Part shown: piece by piece, positions 6,366-6,638 of the stretch | Layout of the letters: every line of letters begins with the position of its first letter | Numbering within the stretch: position 1 is the first letter of the stretch | From: Akkermansiaceae bacterium | GTDB taxonomy: Bacteria; Verrucomicrobiota; Verrucomicrobiia; Verrucomicrobiales; Akkermansiaceae | Direction of reading: 5' to 3' | DNA length: 6,638 nt | Assembly (NCBI GenBank): GCA_011524615.1 | Contig: WTJZ01000103.1 | Coordinates: 1,418-8,055 of the forward strand | Translations under genes and position numbers: made by a program | The notes under the pieces: generated by a model | The model's database searches: none | What the model was told of the DNA's origin: nothing | What the model saw: the letters and a program-made list of their open reading frames with translations, nothing else

Positions 6366-6389
6366 AGCCTCTCATTCCTCAGAGGGGCT
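6366..6389 (+). other. Imperfect hairpin after the alaS stop
   Basis: CCTCT (6368-6372) pairs with AGAGG (6381-6385), and flanking AG (6366-6367) pairs with CT (6388-6389) across an unpaired GG. It lies between the alaS stop and the main terminator and has no T-run. It may stabilise the 3' end of the message; nothing more can be said. Confidence 0.35.
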
Positions 6390-6582
6390 TCATGTACTTA
6401 GCCACCCACTCGGGTGGCTTTTTTTGTGTGGTGTTAGAGTGATGGGAGTCACCCGCTTCGAGTGTGAAAAACTCTTCGCCTTCATTTTTGCAAAAAATGA
6501 CCCCTTGTGCGCTTGCGCTACGGAGTATTATGCTGGTATTCAGCGCCCTTGTCAGGTCTGGGTATTTTTTTTGGAGCTCCAT
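6379..6582 (-). CDS. Doubtful small ORF, 67 aa, unknown
   Basis: A minus-strand frame starts at ATG 6582 and ends at TGA 6379, tail to tail with alaS, 21 bases after its stop. The product is soluble, with no membrane segment and no motif I recognise. The N-terminal part looks protein-like, but the last 20 or so residues (KKPPEWVAKYMKPL) are encoded by the alaS terminator stem and T-run, and no Shine-Dalgarno site precedes the ATG. An in-frame stop just upstream (near 6595) rules out a longer gene. Two TATAAA-like boxes lie about 30-50 bases upstream on the same strand. It may be a real small gene or a chance frame; I lean to chance. Confidence 0.25.
   Translation of the reverse strand: MELQKKYPDLTRALNTSIILRSASAQGVIFCKNEGEEFFTLEAGDSHHSNTTQKKPPEWVAKYMKPL
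6400..6425 (+). terminator. Intrinsic terminator of alaS
   Basis: A perfect 8-bp stem AGCCACCC/GGGTGGCT (6400-6407 with 6412-6419) with the 4-base loop ACTC is followed at once by six T (6420-6425). It lies 42 bases after the alaS stop. No T-run is present on the other strand, so it works only for plus-strand transcription. Confidence 0.95.
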
Positions 6583-6613
6583 CCAAGGGGGCTTTCAACT
6601 TTTCACTTTAAAA

Positions 6614-6636
6614 CTTTATACTTTCCCCTTTATACT
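6614..6636. repeat. Direct repeat CTTTATACT, two copies; possible promoter region
   Basis: CTTTATACT occurs at 6614-6622 and 6628-6636, a 14-base period, in a T/C-rich stretch that also holds related CACTTT and CTTTAAAAC units (6604-6615). Each copy contains a plus-strand TATACT (like a -10 box; a weak TTCAAC lies 17 bases upstream of the first) and a minus-strand TATAAA. It may be a promoter for a gene beyond the right edge, or simple-sequence intergenic DNA. Confidence 0.3.
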
Positions 6637-6638
6637 AC

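Noticed and set aside
6484..6502. Near-palindrome around ATTTTTGCAAAAAAT as an operator
   Set aside because: One base off symmetry and within low-complexity A/T runs; no adjacent gene start to regulate.
6566..6591. Hairpin TTGGA/TCCAA near a T-run as a terminator
   Set aside because: On the plus strand the T-run precedes the stem instead of following it; on the minus strand the stem is followed by A, not T.

Overview
The window reads as an ordinary bacterial chromosome segment of moderate GC. It has four complete conserved genes, one gene cut by the left edge, and one doubtful small ORF near the right edge. The gene set (a bacterial alanyl-tRNA synthetase, menaquinone MenD, a typical 2-Cys peroxiredoxin with an inserted loop, a DUF4230 membrane protein) and the weak use of Shine-Dalgarno sites suggest Verrucomicrobiota or a related PVC/Bacteroidota-like lineage. 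That assignment is a family-level impression, not a database result. I see no IS element, CRISPR array, tRNA, rRNA or phage gene.

Layout. From about 3300 down to 1, everything is on the minus strand, in transcription order: DUF4230 membrane protein (3299-2670), menD (best start GTG at 2603, ending at 1038), peroxiredoxin (959-330), and the 5' part of a DEDD-type 3'-5' exonuclease (from 280, or 310, running off the left edge). From 3595 to 6357, alaS is on the plus strand and ends in a clear intrinsic terminator at 6400-6425. The 294-base divergent region 3301-3594 holds inverted and direct repeats and no convincing gene. The last 213 bases after the terminator hold only a weak 67-codon minus-strand ORF and a short AT-rich direct repeat.

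How the genes relate. They do not form one pathway: alaS charges tRNA-Ala, MenD makes an early menaquinone intermediate, the peroxiredoxin reduces peroxides, the exonuclease acts on nucleic acid, and the DUF4230 protein is uncharacterised. The minus-strand genes are separated by hairpin-plus-T-run terminators. Two of these terminators sit almost directly on the start codon of the next gene (peroxiredoxin to exonuclease, DUF4230 to menD). This layout is the most interesting signal in the window. It also corrects the menD start, because the longest ORF begins with TTG inside a terminator hairpin. I found no strong evidence for a previously undescribed multi-gene system.
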